Of a stretch of DNA of 56,556 nt, positions 28,560 to 36,830 are shown in pieces; within the stretch, counting starts at the first letter, position 1, and each line of letters starts with the position of its first letter. Both the position numbers and the translations under genes were made by a program. This stretch comes from Neptunomonas sp. (lineage in GTDB: Bacteria; Pseudomonadota; Gammaproteobacteria; Pseudomonadales; Balneatricaceae), in the NCBI RefSeq assembly GCF_016744175.1, contig NZ_JADGEV010000018.1, forward strand, positions 1 to 56,556. Direction: 5' to 3'. Under the pieces are notes generated by a model. That model was not told the DNA's origin. It did no database searches and saw nothing but the letters and a program-made list of their open reading frames with translations.

Positions 28560-29210
28560 ATGATGAAGCATATCTTAGTGTATGGGGATTCTCTTTCATG
28601 GGGAATTATTCCTAATAGCAGAAGGCGTTTATCCTTTAATAAACGCTGGCCTGGTGTGGTCGAAAATCAGCTACAAGGCCAAGGCGTAAACGTTAGGATA
28701 ACTGAGAACTGTCTTAATGGACGCCGTACTGTATGGAGTGACCCTTTTAAAGCTGGCCGCGACGGCTCCGAGGGATTGGCTCAGCTTATCGAAATAAACT
28801 CACCTTTATCACTAATTGTTTTGCTGCTGGGAACCAATGATTTCCAAGTTATGCATACTAACAATGCTTGGATGTCTGCTCAGGGCACGGTGAAGTTAAT
28901 TAATATTATTCGCCAGGCCCCAATAGAACCTGGTATGCCTGTACCTGATATTTTAGTAGTAGCACCGCCTCAAATGCTTGCACCAAAAGGTCCCGTTGCT
29001 GCAAAGTTTGAAGGAGCTCAGCGTAAGTGTGTTGGATTGGCTGACGCTTTAAAATCTGTAACAGAAGAGCAGCAGGTCTATTTTTATAATTCTGCAGATG
29101 CAACAGAAGCAAGTCGGGTGGATGGAATACATCTCGATGAAGATCAGCATCAGACACTAGGACTTGCATTAGCCGATGTGCTTAAGTGCATTCTTGAATT
29201 ACAGGAGTAA
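28560..29210 (+). CDS. SGNH/GDSL-family hydrolase (arylesterase-like)
   Basis: A 216-residue cytoplasmic SGNH hydrolase with no signal peptide. The four blocks are visible: GDSLSWG (nucleophile Ser), LNGRRT (oxyanion Gly), GTNDF (Asn) and DGIHLDEDQH (Asp-x-x-His). The layout and the WPGVVENQL and LLGTNDFQ segments resemble the small aryl esterase/acyltransferase group that includes the mycobacterial MsAcT. Natural substrate unknown. Two adjacent ATG codons (28560 and 28563) follow an AAGGAT ribosome-binding site. Ten bases before the GNAT gene, so probably co-transcribed. Confidence 0.88.
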   Translation: MMKHILVYGDSLSWGIIPNSRRRLSFNKRWPGVVENQLQGQGVNVRITENCLNGRRTVWSDPFKAGRDGSEGLAQLIEINSPLSLIVLLLGTNDFQVMHTNNAWMSAQGTVKLINIIRQAPIEPGMPVPDILVVAPPQMLAPKGPVAAKFEGAQRKCVGLADALKSVTEEQQVYFYNSADATEASRVDGIHLDEDQHQTLGLALADVLKCILELQE

Positions 29211-29219
29211 TGAAATAAC

Positions 29220-29624
29220 GTGATTGATGTCAACATGGCTGATGAAATCGAACAAAATGAAATTTTGGAGCTGTACTGTGAAAATCACTGGTCCTCTGCG
29301 GAGAAACCCGATTTGCTGATGAAGGCTTTGCGTAACTCTGATGCTTTAGTCACAGCTCGAATTTCTGGAAAGCTAGTCGGATTGGCAAATGCTATTTCTG
29401 ATGGTTATCTCGTTGTTTATTACCCTCATATGTTGGTACACCCTGCTCACCAAGGCAAGGGAATTGGTCGTAAGCTCATGGAAGCGATGCAAACGAAATA
29501 TTCGAACTTTCACCAACAAATGTTAACGGCCGATGGCGAGGCAGTAGATTTTTATAAACGTCTAGGTTTTGATAAAGCAGGGGTAGCTAAAGCTATGTGG
29601 ATTTACGGGGGTAATGAGCACTGA
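29220..29624 (+). CDS. GNAT-family N-acetyltransferase
   Basis: A 134-residue acetyl-CoA-dependent acyltransferase. The acetyl-CoA loop is MLVHPAHQGKGIGRKLMEAM (Q-x-x-G-x-G type), and the final strand and helix appear in AVDFYKRLGFDKAG. Substrate cannot be inferred. It begins at a GTG shortly after the SGNH hydrolase (ATG at 29235 is an alternative) and converges on ackA. Confidence 0.88.
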   Translation: MIDVNMADEIEQNEILELYCENHWSSAEKPDLLMKALRNSDALVTARISGKLVGLANAISDGYLVVYYPHMLVHPAHQGKGIGRKLMEAMQTKYSNFHQQMLTADGEAVDFYKRLGFDKAGVAKAMWIYGGNEH

Positions 29625-29629
29625 TCAAA

Positions 29630-29658
29630 TTACCCTGGATATGCTTTTACCAGGGTAA
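29630..29658. terminator. Bidirectional hairpin between the GNAT gene and ackA
   Basis: Perfect 9-bp stem TTACCCTGG / CCAGGGTAA with an 11-nt loop, placed between two convergent genes. The flanks are T-poor on both strands, so termination may be partial. A T-rich stretch lies further on at 29666-29679. Confidence 0.55.
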
Positions 29659-29693
29659 CTTTATTAATCTCTTTTTTGGTCTGGCTTTGATAA

Positions 29694-30881
29694 TTAGCTA
29701 CCAATAACCTCTGTAGTATGGATTGCGATCATGGCTTCTTCATTGGTCGGGATAACCCGAACAGTAACACGACTAGATTCTTCGCTAATAATGCCAAGGT
29801 TGCTAGTATTGGCTTTACTATCAAGTGCTACTCCTAGCCATTGGCTTCGGCTAAGAATTCGTTCACGTAAATTTGCATCATTTTCTCCTACGCCACCAGT
29901 AAAGACTATTTGCTCCAGTCCTTCGAGGGCGGCAGATAGGCGACCTAGCTCTAAAGCAATTCGATAAGCCAGCATATCAATAGCTTCTTCTGCTTCGGGT
30001 GAATTAGCCTTATGCAGTGCCAGCATGTCAGAAGACACGCCTGAGACACCTAACCAGCCGCTTTCTTTATAGATCATTTTTTCAAGTGCATCAGTATCCA
30101 TGTGGTGATGACGTTGCAAGTATAGTAGAACTCCAGGGTCAAGGTTTCCGCATCGACTACCCATAGGTAATCCGTCCACAGCGGTGAACCCCATCGTTGA
30201 GGCTATACTTTTTCCCTGTTTTACTGCACACATACTAGCGCCAGCACCTAGGTGGCAAATAATTGTTTTAGCCACACCCGCTTCATTGGAAAGTGTCTTT
30301 AGATTTTTTTGAATATACTCATAAGATAATCCGTGAAAACCATAACGCTGTATGCCTTCCTGAGTGAATTTTCGAGGAATCGCATAATGGCGCTCAACAG
30401 CAGGTTGGCCTACATGGAACATTGTATCAAAACAGGCAACTTGCGGGAGTTCTGGAGCAAGTAAATGACAGGCTTCAATGAGTAATAAGTTATAAGGCTG
30501 GTGAAGTGGCGCGAGAGGAATAAATGCTTTTAGTTGATTGACTTTATGCTCATCAATTAAGACTGGAGCGCTGTAATGTTCACCTCCATGTACAACACGG
30601 TGTCCAAAAGCGGTTAGCTTTAAATGAGGCACATTCTGTGCAAGCCAGCTTAAGACGGTGCTTAACGATGCCTTATGGCGCTGATTTTGCTCTATGTCAC
30701 TAAAATCAACTTTTGGTGGAGCGATTTTATTGCCACCACCGTCTGTTAACGTAATACGAGGTTCTCCCATAATATTTCCCAGTTTAAATTGGTAAATAGG
30801 GGTGACCTGATGCTCTCCTGATTTGAAGAGAGAGCACTTGAGGCTCGAGGAGCCGCCGTTAATAGTCAGAATTGTTTGCAT
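29694..30881 (-). CDS. ackA: Acetate kinase
   Basis: Converts acetyl phosphate and ADP to acetate and ATP (and the reverse). 395 residues. Signatures: ILTINGGSSSLKCSLF near the N-terminus, GHRVVHGGEHYS, FDTMFH, YAIPRKFTQEGIQRYGFHGLSYEYI, CHLGAGASMCAVKQGKSIASTMGFTAVDGLPMGSRCG and VFTGGVGEND. The catalytic Asp is in FDTMFH and the catalytic Arg in MGSRCG. Nine bases downstream of the phosphotransacetylase gene, so the two make an acetyl-CoA-acetate operon. Confidence 0.96.
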   Translation of the reverse strand: MQTILTINGGSSSLKCSLFKSGEHQVTPIYQFKLGNIMGEPRITLTDGGGNKIAPPKVDFSDIEQNQRHKASLSTVLSWLAQNVPHLKLTAFGHRVVHGGEHYSAPVLIDEHKVNQLKAFIPLAPLHQPYNLLLIEACHLLAPELPQVACFDTMFHVGQPAVERHYAIPRKFTQEGIQRYGFHGLSYEYIQKNLKTLSNEAGVAKTIICHLGAGASMCAVKQGKSIASTMGFTAVDGLPMGSRCGNLDPGVLLYLQRHHHMDTDALEKMIYKESGWLGVSGVSSDMLALHKANSPEAEEAIDMLAYRIALELGRLSAALEGLEQIVFTGGVGENDANLRERILSRSQWLGVALDSKANTSNLGIISEESSRVTVRVIPTNEEAMIAIHTTEVIGS

Positions 30882-30890
30882 ATTATCTTC

Positions 30891-31826
30891 TTACGATACC
30901 GGGTGATGAACCATGTGTGAGGCTAGTGCACAAGAAGCCATGCGTCCTAATGGTGTCTCTGCACGGCTGGTCAGGATAATCGGTACTTTAGCGCCTAAGG
31001 CAATACCGGCTGATTTTGCATCTGCAAGGTAAATTAATTGTTTAGCTATCATATTGGCAGACTCCAAATCTGGAGCAAGGAGTATATCGGCATCACCCGA
31101 TACAGATGAAGTGATGTGTTTATCAATGGCTGCTTGTAGTGAAATAGCATTATCAAATGCTAACGGTCCGTCTAATAGAGCGTTAGTGATTTGACCACGA
31201 TCTGCCATTTTACAAAGGCATGCCGCATCGATAGTGCTCGGCATATAGGCTTTAACTTTTTCGACTGCGGCTAGAAGAGCTACCTTGGGTTCTGCAATTC
31301 CAAGAGCGCGGCAAAAATCGACAGAGTTTTGCACAATGTCACGCTTAGTCATTAAATTTGGTAGAACATTGATAGCCGCATCAGTGATGACTAAAGGCTT
31401 ATGGTAATTGGGGATATCAAAGACGAAAACATGGCTAAGGCGACGCTCAGTACGAATGCCCTTAGTTTTATGAATAACAGCGCTAATGAGCTCTGAGCTA
31501 CCTAAATCGCCTTTCATAATAGCTTCAGCATCAGCTTGGCGTGCTAGCTCGCATGCTTTTTCTGCAGCGGCGTGGCTGTGTTCAACATCAATAATTTCAT
31601 AATCGGTAATATTGAGACTATCTTTTTCTGCCGCTGCCAATATTTTACTTTTCGGGCCAATTAAAATAGGAATAATTAAGTTGTGTTCTGCTGCCTCAAT
31701 GGCGCCCATTAAGCCGTTATGATCAACCGGGTGCACCACGGCTGTACGAATAGGGCGGGCTTTAACTGCTTCCTCGATAAAAAATTCAAGCTGATTGTGT
31801 ACTGGAGGCTTTTCTTTAAGAATCAT
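30891..31826 (-). CDS. Short phosphate acetyl/butyryltransferase
   Basis: A 311-residue phosphotransacylase that moves acyl groups between CoA and phosphate. Seen: VKARPIRTAVVHPVDHNGLMGAIEAA, AEAIMKGDLGSSELI, RLSHVFVFDIPNYHKPLVITDAAINVLP, ADILLAPDLESANMIAKQLIYLADAKSAGIALGAKVPIILTSRAETPLGRMAS. This is the short form without the DRTGG/N-terminal domains of E. coli Pta. It resembles the acyltransferase domain found fused to enoyl-CoA hydratase in some proteobacteria, so acetyl, propionyl or butyryl specificity is open; pairing with ackA favours acetyl-CoA. Confidence 0.88.
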   Translation of the reverse strand: MILKEKPPVHNQLEFFIEEAVKARPIRTAVVHPVDHNGLMGAIEAAEHNLIIPILIGPKSKILAAAEKDSLNITDYEIIDVEHSHAAAEKACELARQADAEAIMKGDLGSSELISAVIHKTKGIRTERRLSHVFVFDIPNYHKPLVITDAAINVLPNLMTKRDIVQNSVDFCRALGIAEPKVALLAAVEKVKAYMPSTIDAACLCKMADRGQITNALLDGPLAFDNAISLQAAIDKHITSSVSGDADILLAPDLESANMIAKQLIYLADAKSAGIALGAKVPIILTSRAETPLGRMASCALASHMVHHPVS

Positions 31827-31967
31827 TATTCATTTACCTAAACTCAGGACGATCCTGCTTTGTTGATATTTTGGAATGTATTTGGGGTGTAGTTTAGTAC
31901 AAAATCATCATAATGACGCGGTGCAGCAATTGCTTTTGGTGACCTATATCATAAAGTCTAATGATTA

Positions 31968-32888
31968 TCAGGGAGATGTAAGTTCCTTATGGGCAGAAAA
32001 AGGTGCTAAATCAATTTTCCCTTGTTTTAATAAGGCATCCGTTAGCTCGTTCTCCAAAGGTGTTTTCAGATTCCAAACGTGCCAGTAAAGCGGTACTGAT
32101 AAGTAATAACCTGGATTTATATCAACAAGTTGGCCTGTTTTTATATGAAAATCAGCTTGCTGGTCGGGTATCATTCCAGCTGCAAATCCTCTAACTGCCA
32201 TATCAATAAAAGCACTATACGAAGGTACGCGATGAGTTGGATAGTCGCCTGGAGATAAATCGAAAAAACGATTCAAATAACGATGTTGCAGTGCATCTTT
32301 ATGATTGTATTCAACAATCGGAGCCTGCATTAAATTATTTCTATTACAACCATTAGATAAATAGTGATTAACGTACTCAGGAGAGGCGAGGCAGCGATAT
32401 ACCACTACTCCTAAGGGGATGCAATGACAGCCCTGCAATGGTGATGAGCTAGAGGTAATACAGCCCATCACTTCACCGCTACGCAATAGTTGCTGAGTTT
32501 GATCTTGATCATCAACTTTTAGATCAAATAAGACCTTATGTTGTCTTAGAATTGGGTCTACAGCAGGTAAGAACCACGTAGCAAGGCTGTCAGCATTAAC
32601 AGCAATTGCTAATCGTATATGCCCTGACTGCAAGGTTGGATTTAGCTCTGACATTACCTCGTTCTGCAGCATTTCGATCTGTCTGTAGTGTTTGAGTAAA
32701 GCTTGTCCAGCACGAGTAGGGCAGATGGGATGTGATCGAATAACGAGTGTTTGGCCGATTACTTCTTCTAGCTGTTTAATGCGCTGGGACACAGCAGACT
32801 GCGTAACGTGTAGCCGTAGTGCTGCTTTTTCGAAGTTTTGTTCTTCAATAACGGTGGAAAGTGCTTTTAGTTGTTTATAGTCGATCAT
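31968..32888 (-). CDS. argP: LysR-family regulator ArgP (IciA)
   Basis: A 306-residue LysR-type regulator. The N-terminal winged helix (residues 1-60: YKQLKALSTVIEEQNFEKAALRLHVTQSAVSQRIKQLEEVIGQTLVIR) closely matches ArgP, and the C-terminal co-inducer domain follows. In E. coli ArgP activates argO in response to arginine or the toxic analogue canavanine and is held inactive by lysine. Divergent from argO here, the same arrangement as in E. coli, supporting the call. The start ATG begins MIDYKQLKAL, as expected. Confidence 0.93.
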   Translation of the reverse strand: MIDYKQLKALSTVIEEQNFEKAALRLHVTQSAVSQRIKQLEEVIGQTLVIRSHPICPTRAGQALLKHYRQIEMLQNEVMSELNPTLQSGHIRLAIAVNADSLATWFLPAVDPILRQHKVLFDLKVDDQDQTQQLLRSGEVMGCITSSSSPLQGCHCIPLGVVVYRCLASPEYVNHYLSNGCNRNNLMQAPIVEYNHKDALQHRYLNRFFDLSPGDYPTHRVPSYSAFIDMAVRGFAAGMIPDQQADFHIKTGQLVDINPGYYLSVPLYWHVWNLKTPLENELTDALLKQGKIDLAPFSAHKELTSP

Positions 32889-32979
32889 AAGTATTTCTAA
32901 TTAAATATTAAAATCATTAGTTTTGTTTAATTCTATTCTTCAAGCATCATATCTACCAGTCTTAATTCAAGGTGAAAAT

Positions 32980-33588
32980 ATGATTATTTACATGGCAAAA
33001 GGTTATTTGGCTGCTGCAGCATTAATTATTGCTATCGGGGCACAAAATGCTTTCGTGCTAGCTCAGGGTGTTAAGCGACAACATCACTGGCCTGTTGCTG
33101 CTATTTGTATTTTTGTTGATGTTCTATTGATCAGCTTTGGGATGATTGGCGCGGGAGTTGTAATTCAACAGTGGCCAATTGCTATGAAAGCAATTCAAGT
33201 TTTAGGCTTTGTTTTTTTGAGTGGATATGGCTTCATCGCGTTCAAGGCATTTTTATCCGTGAAGGCACTAACAGCGGGACAAGCGAAAGGTGACCTCAAG
33301 TCAGCATTGATAATGGCGTTAGGAGTTAGTTGCTTAAACCCTCATGTTTATTTAGATACAGTAGTCTTGCTAGGCAGTATTGGTAATCAATTTACAGGAA
33401 GCGAAAAATACAGCTTTTGGATGGGAGCGGTACTCGCTTCGTTTTCGTGGTTTGTTTTTTTAACACTGTTAGCAAAAGCGCTAGCTCCTTGGTTGAGTAA
33501 GCCTTCGGTGTGGCGGTGGGTGGAAGCGCTGGTAGCGCTAATGATGTGGACTATAGCGGCTTGGTTGCTAAGTGAATTGTTAATGTAA
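32980..33588 (+). CDS. argO: LysE-family amino acid exporter ArgO
   Basis: A 202-residue membrane exporter of arginine (and lysine) with about six membrane helices. The LysE-family segment IAIGAQNAFVLAQGVKRQHHWPVAAICIFVDVLLI near the N-terminus and the ALGVSCLNPHVYLDTVVLLGSIG block are diagnostic. I choose the ATG at 32980, preceded by AAGGTG; an upstream in-frame ATG at 32923 would add 19 non-conserved residues without a ribosome-binding site. The 91-base A+T-rich gap to argP should contain the ArgP binding site. Confidence 0.93.
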   Translation: MIIYMAKGYLAAAALIIAIGAQNAFVLAQGVKRQHHWPVAAICIFVDVLLISFGMIGAGVVIQQWPIAMKAIQVLGFVFLSGYGFIAFKAFLSVKALTAGQAKGDLKSALIMALGVSCLNPHVYLDTVVLLGSIGNQFTGSEKYSFWMGAVLASFSWFVFLTLLAKALAPWLSKPSVWRWVEALVALMMWTIAAWLLSELLM

Positions 33589-33605
33589 TGTTTATTCGAA
33601 GGTGA

Positions 33606-33632
33606 AAAAAAAGCCCACATAAGTGGGCTTTT
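33606..33632. terminator. Bidirectional terminator between argO and the repeat lipoprotein
   Basis: Stem AAGCCCAC / GTGGGCTT with an ATAA loop between convergent genes. On the minus strand it is followed by eight T residues, on the plus strand by four, so it serves both genes but is stronger for the minus-strand one. Confidence 0.88.
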
Positions 33633-33651
33633 GAAGGGAATAAATATGCGT

Positions 33652-34737
33652 TTAGATAGAAACACCTAATGATTTCAACGTATTAATCGTTAACTGGCCA
33701 GAAGCCATGCCTTTAGCTGTTTGGTAAGAGTTAATAGCCGACATTGTGCCCTTACCTAAAATTCCATCGATGCTACCAGGGTTGTAGCCCTTAGCTCTTA
33801 GTGCACGTTGCAGGTCACGAATTAGGCTTGGCTGAGTGTTTGTTTCGCAAAGAATAGAGCGCCATTCTAGATAAGCATCGCTAACTTTTGCACGTTTCTC
33901 AACTGTTTTGTACTCAGCAGGGATTGCGATAGCTGTTTGCTGAGCTGCTTTGGTAAGCTTACGAACTTTGATAGTCTTGTATTCAGCAGGAACAACAATT
34001 TTACGGGTTGTTGCTGGTTCGGCAACGACACGACGCGTGATTGTTTGGCTTTTACCAGGAATGGCAACAGTTTTTACAGATTCAGGAGCGATCATGACTG
34101 TTTTAGTAACTGTTTTGTATACAGCAGGAACTTCAACTAAACACATAATTTCGCCAGTGCCAGAATCAACTTTCTGAATTGGCCCCGTACCTTTTTTCCA
34201 TTCAGTATGCGCAGGACGGACCAGCACTTTTTCAGTGACTGTTTTATATTTTGCAGGTACACGAACTAGCTGCTCAGATGCTTCAGCAACTTCAATAGTC
34301 TCTGTCACTTTTTTGTATGTTGCTGGAATAACTTCCAAACGCTCGTAGGCTTCTTTAACAAGAACACGTTGCTCAACATAACCGTATTGTGGTGAGGTTG
34401 TTTGAATACGTTGGCCAGCGGCTTTAACCTGAACAGTTTCTGATGCTAATGTATATTTAGCAGGAATAACGACACGTGCATAACATTCACCTGCTTTAGG
34501 GTTAGGTGGAAGCAGGCTCGTAGTTTGGCTTTCACGAGTAAGACGTGCAATTTCAGTTTCTAGTTGAGAAGTGTCGCCTTTAGCGTTTCTTACAGAAGCG
34601 AGTTCTTGTTGAAGCGCTCTATACTCAGAAGAATCTTTAATGTCCACGTGAGTAGAATGGTTGTTAGTAGCTGAGCAGCCTGAGAGAACTGCAATCGCTA
34701 GAGCTGAAACGGTAAAAGTAAAAATTTGCTTTTTCAT
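33652..34737 (-). CDS. Repeat-rich lipoprotein with peptidoglycan-binding domain
   Basis: A 361-residue exported lipoprotein. The start at 34737 gives a lipoprotein signal MKKQIFTFTVSALAIAVLSGC with lipobox LSGC (C21). A short coiled-coil-like stretch (about 36-70) follows. The middle (about 85-290) is made of roughly eight degenerate repeats of about 25 residues with the pattern V-P-A-x-Y-K-T-V-T-x-x-V-x-V-x-P-A. The C-terminal 60 residues are a PG_binding_1 domain (LIRDLQRALRAKGYNPGSIDGILGKGTMSAINSYQ). Probably a cell-wall-tethered outer-membrane lipoprotein; the function of the repeats is unknown to me. Single gene, with a possible ribosome-binding-site-masking hairpin in its leader. Confidence 0.88.
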   Translation of the reverse strand: MKKQIFTFTVSALAIAVLSGCSATNNHSTHVDIKDSSEYRALQQELASVRNAKGDTSQLETEIARLTRESQTTSLLPPNPKAGECYARVVIPAKYTLASETVQVKAAGQRIQTTSPQYGYVEQRVLVKEAYERLEVIPATYKKVTETIEVAEASEQLVRVPAKYKTVTEKVLVRPAHTEWKKGTGPIQKVDSGTGEIMCLVEVPAVYKTVTKTVMIAPESVKTVAIPGKSQTITRRVVAEPATTRKIVVPAEYKTIKVRKLTKAAQQTAIAIPAEYKTVEKRAKVSDAYLEWRSILCETNTQPSLIRDLQRALRAKGYNPGSIDGILGKGTMSAINSYQTAKGMASGQLTINTLKSLGVSI

Positions 34738-34740
34738 GAC

Positions 34741-34782
34741 AGACTTCCCTGCACATTGATTTTTTTGGGGTAGGGGAAGTCT
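34741..34782 (-). promoter_or_regulatory. Leader hairpin masking the ribosome-binding site
   Basis: Read on the minus strand, AGACTTCCC and GGGAAGTCT form a perfect 9-bp stem around a 24-nt loop; the 3' arm contains the GGGAAG that serves as ribosome-binding site 8 bases before the ATG at 34737. Folding would hide the site, so translation could respond to temperature, an RNA or a protein. A TATAGA-like -10 overlaps the 5' arm, so the real transcript start must be known before the idea can stand. Confidence 0.5.
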
Positions 34783-34852
34783 ATACATAAATTAATGAAG
34801 GAAATATGAATGGAATTGTTCATATCTTGTTCATTTTTTCCTTAAAAAACAT

Positions 34853-35218
34853 TCATATAGGTTGTTTCAGTGTGTCTTGATAAGGAGGCCAGCCTAATGA
34901 TTTTCCGGCTAAAACATGCAAATGAATGTGGTAAACAGTTTGCCCTCCATGGTTATTACAATTGAAAACCGTACGGTATCCATTTTCAGCAACACCTTGA
35001 TCTTTGGCGATTTTACTAGCACTCATTATCATATGTCCAACCAGTTCACGGTCGTCCTCAGTGATGTCATTCAGGGTGCTAATATGCTTTTTAGGAATGA
35101 CTAAAAAGTGCAATGGCGCTTGTGGGTTAATATCATTAAAAGCGATAACATGTTCGTCTTCATAAATAATCTGAGCAGGAATTTCTTTATTAGTTATTTT
35201 ACAAAAAAGGCAATCCAT
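34853..35218 (-). CDS. hinT: HIT-family nucleoside phosphoramidase-like protein (HinT)
   Basis: A 121-residue histidine-triad protein. DCLFCKITNKEIPAQIIYEDEHVIAFNDINPQAPLHFLVIPKKHISTLND and the catalytic triad GQTVYHIHLHVLAGK are complete (H-x-H-x-H type: YHIHLHV). Hydrolyses AMP-lysine and related phosphoramidates in other bacteria. Cysteine pair near the N-terminus (CLFC) may bind zinc, as in many HIT proteins. Single gene, followed by the leader of the repeat lipoprotein. Confidence 0.95.
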   Translation of the reverse strand: MDCLFCKITNKEIPAQIIYEDEHVIAFNDINPQAPLHFLVIPKKHISTLNDITEDDRELVGHMIMSASKIAKDQGVAENGYRTVFNCNNHGGQTVYHIHLHVLAGKSLGWPPYQDTLKQPI

Positions 35219-35248
35219 TGTTTATTCTCTAATTATGTGTGAATAGAA

Positions 35249-35273
35249 ACGGTAGCGGTGAAGCTGCTACCGT
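35249..35273 (-). terminator. Probable terminator of the yeaG-yeaH-ycgB operon
   Basis: Inverted repeat ACGGTAGC / GCTACCGT with a 9-nt loop, followed on the minus strand by TTTCT. It lies 43 bases after the ycgB stop. The T-tract is short, so efficiency is uncertain. Confidence 0.55.
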
Positions 35274-35315
35274 GTTGCTGATACATTTCGAGTGGTTTGA
35301 GTATAACGAGGTGGG

Positions 35316-36830
35316 TTAGTAGAGCTCAAGTTTCTCTTTTGATGGGCAATGATAATTGGCAGATGTTACTTTGTCTGATGTCACTGATTCTAAGTGGACA
35401 TCGAATCCCCATAAGGTATGAATATGTTTCAACACTTCTTCAGTGTCTTCTCCTAGCGGCTGATTATTGTGTATAAAATGACGCAGCGTTAGCGAACGAT
35501 TACCTCGAACATCAACGTCGTATATCTGAATGTTTGGCTCTCGATTCCCCAAGTTGTATTGGGCTGATAGCTCTTCTCGGATTCTACGATAGCCCGGTTC
35601 GTTGTGAATAGCTGACACTTTCAACGTAGGTTGGTCAGAATCATCAACGATGGAAAACAATCTAAGCTCTCTGATGAGATGAGGCGAAAGAAACTGCTGT
35701 ATAAAACTTTCATCTTTGAAATTTCGCATGGCATGGTCAAGCGTTTCTTGCCAGTTACTACCGGCAATATCCGGAAACCATTCACGATCTTCAGGCGTTG
35801 GTTTTTCACAAATGCGCCGTATATCCTGCATCATGTTGTAACCGAGTGTATAAGGGTTAATACCTGAGAAGTGGGGGCTGTCAAAGGGCGGTTGGTAGAC
35901 CACGCTGCTATGTGAGTGAAGAAATTCCATCATAAAGCCATCATTGACTAGCCCTTCATCATAAAGCTGATGCAGTAATGTGTGATGCCAGAAACAAGCC
36001 CAGCCTTCATTCATTACTTGAGTTTGTTTCTGAGGGTAAAAATACTGTGCAATTTTTCGGACGATACGCACAATTTCTCTTTGCCAAGGTTCAAGTAAAG
36101 GTGCGTTTTTTTCAATGAAGTAAAGGATGTTCTCTTCAGGCTCGGATGGATAACGTGCTTGTTTTGAATCAGTGTCTCCTTCTTCCTTTTTCGGGATGGT
36201 GTTCCACAGCTGGTTTATATGGCGCTGGTTATATTCTTCGCGTGCATTAACCCGCTCTTTTTCCTCTTCAGCGGTGAGCGGCTTAGGCCGTAAGTAACGA
36301 TTCACACCGTAATTCATTAATGCATGGCAAGCATCGAGAATAGACTCCACTTCATCAATACCGTGTCGCTCTTCGCATTGTGCGATATAACGTTTCGCGA
36401 AGACTAAGTAGTCAACAATGGCAGAAGCATCCGTCCATGTTTGGAATAAATAGTTACCTTTAAAGAAAGAATTATGCCCATAGCAAGCATGTGCAATGAC
36501 CAGTGCTTGCATGGTCATCGTGTTTTCTTCCATCAGATATGAAATACAAGGGTTGGAATTGATAACAATCTCGTATGCTAGGCCCATCTGACCACGCTTA
36601 TAACGTTGCTCAGTCTCAACGAACTGTTTGCCATATGACCAGTGATGGTAATTAAGAGGCATCCCAACGGACGCGTAGGCATCCATCATTTGTTCAGAAG
36701 TAATCACTTCAATTTGGTTAGGGTAGGTATCTAAGCCAAAGCCGGCTGCTATACGAGCAATTTCTTGGTCATATTTTTCGATTAATTCAAAGGTCCATTC
36801 CGCACCGGTTGAAATAGGCTGTTTTTTCAT
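35316..36830 (-). CDS. ycgB: SpoVR family protein (YcgB)
   Basis: A 504-residue cytoplasmic protein of the SpoVR/YcgB family. Recognisable parts are the N-terminal [32 protein letters not shown], the [17 protein letters not shown] block, the SSVVYQPP ... [15 protein letters not shown] block and the long conserved C-terminus. The HxxH and E residues in [15 protein letters not shown] suggest a metal-binding site, but no activity is established. The B. subtilis SpoVR protein is needed for spore cortex; here it forms an operon with PrkA and a VWA protein, overlapping yeaH by 4 bases (ATGA). Confidence 0.95.
   Translation of the reverse strand: MKKQPISTGAEWTFELIEKYDQEIARIAAGFGLDTYPNQIEVITSEQMMDAYASVGMPLNYHHWSYGKQFVETEQRYKRGQMGLAYEIVINSNPCISYLMEENTMTMQALVIAHACYGHNSFFKGNYLFQTWTDASAIVDYLVFAKRYIAQCEERHGIDEVESILDACHALMNYGVNRYLRPKPLTAEEEKERVNAREEYNQRHINQLWNTIPKKEEGDTDSKQARYPSEPEENILYFIEKNAPLLEPWQREIVRIVRKIAQYFYPQKQTQVMNEGWACFWHHTLLHQLYDEGLVNDGFMMEFLHSHSSVVYQPPFDSPHFSGINPYTLGYNMMQDIRRICEKPTPEDREWFPDIAGSNWQETLDHAMRNFKDESFIQQFLSPHLIRELRLFSIVDDSDQPTLKVSAIHNEPGYRRIREELSAQYNLGNREPNIQIYDVDVRGNRSLTLRHFIHNNQPLGEDTEEVLKHIHTLWGFDVHLESVTSDKVTSANYHCPSKEKLELY

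Noticed and set aside
33867-34177. Repeated DNA inside the lipoprotein gene as a possible CRISPR-like or tandem-repeat array
   Set aside because: The repeats are degenerate at DNA level and conserved as protein (VPA-x-YKTVT); there are no constant repeats with unique spacers.
34738-34788. Extended N-terminus for the repeat lipoprotein
   Set aside because: It would put 17 hydrophilic residues in front of an otherwise perfect lipoprotein signal and would read through the hairpin.
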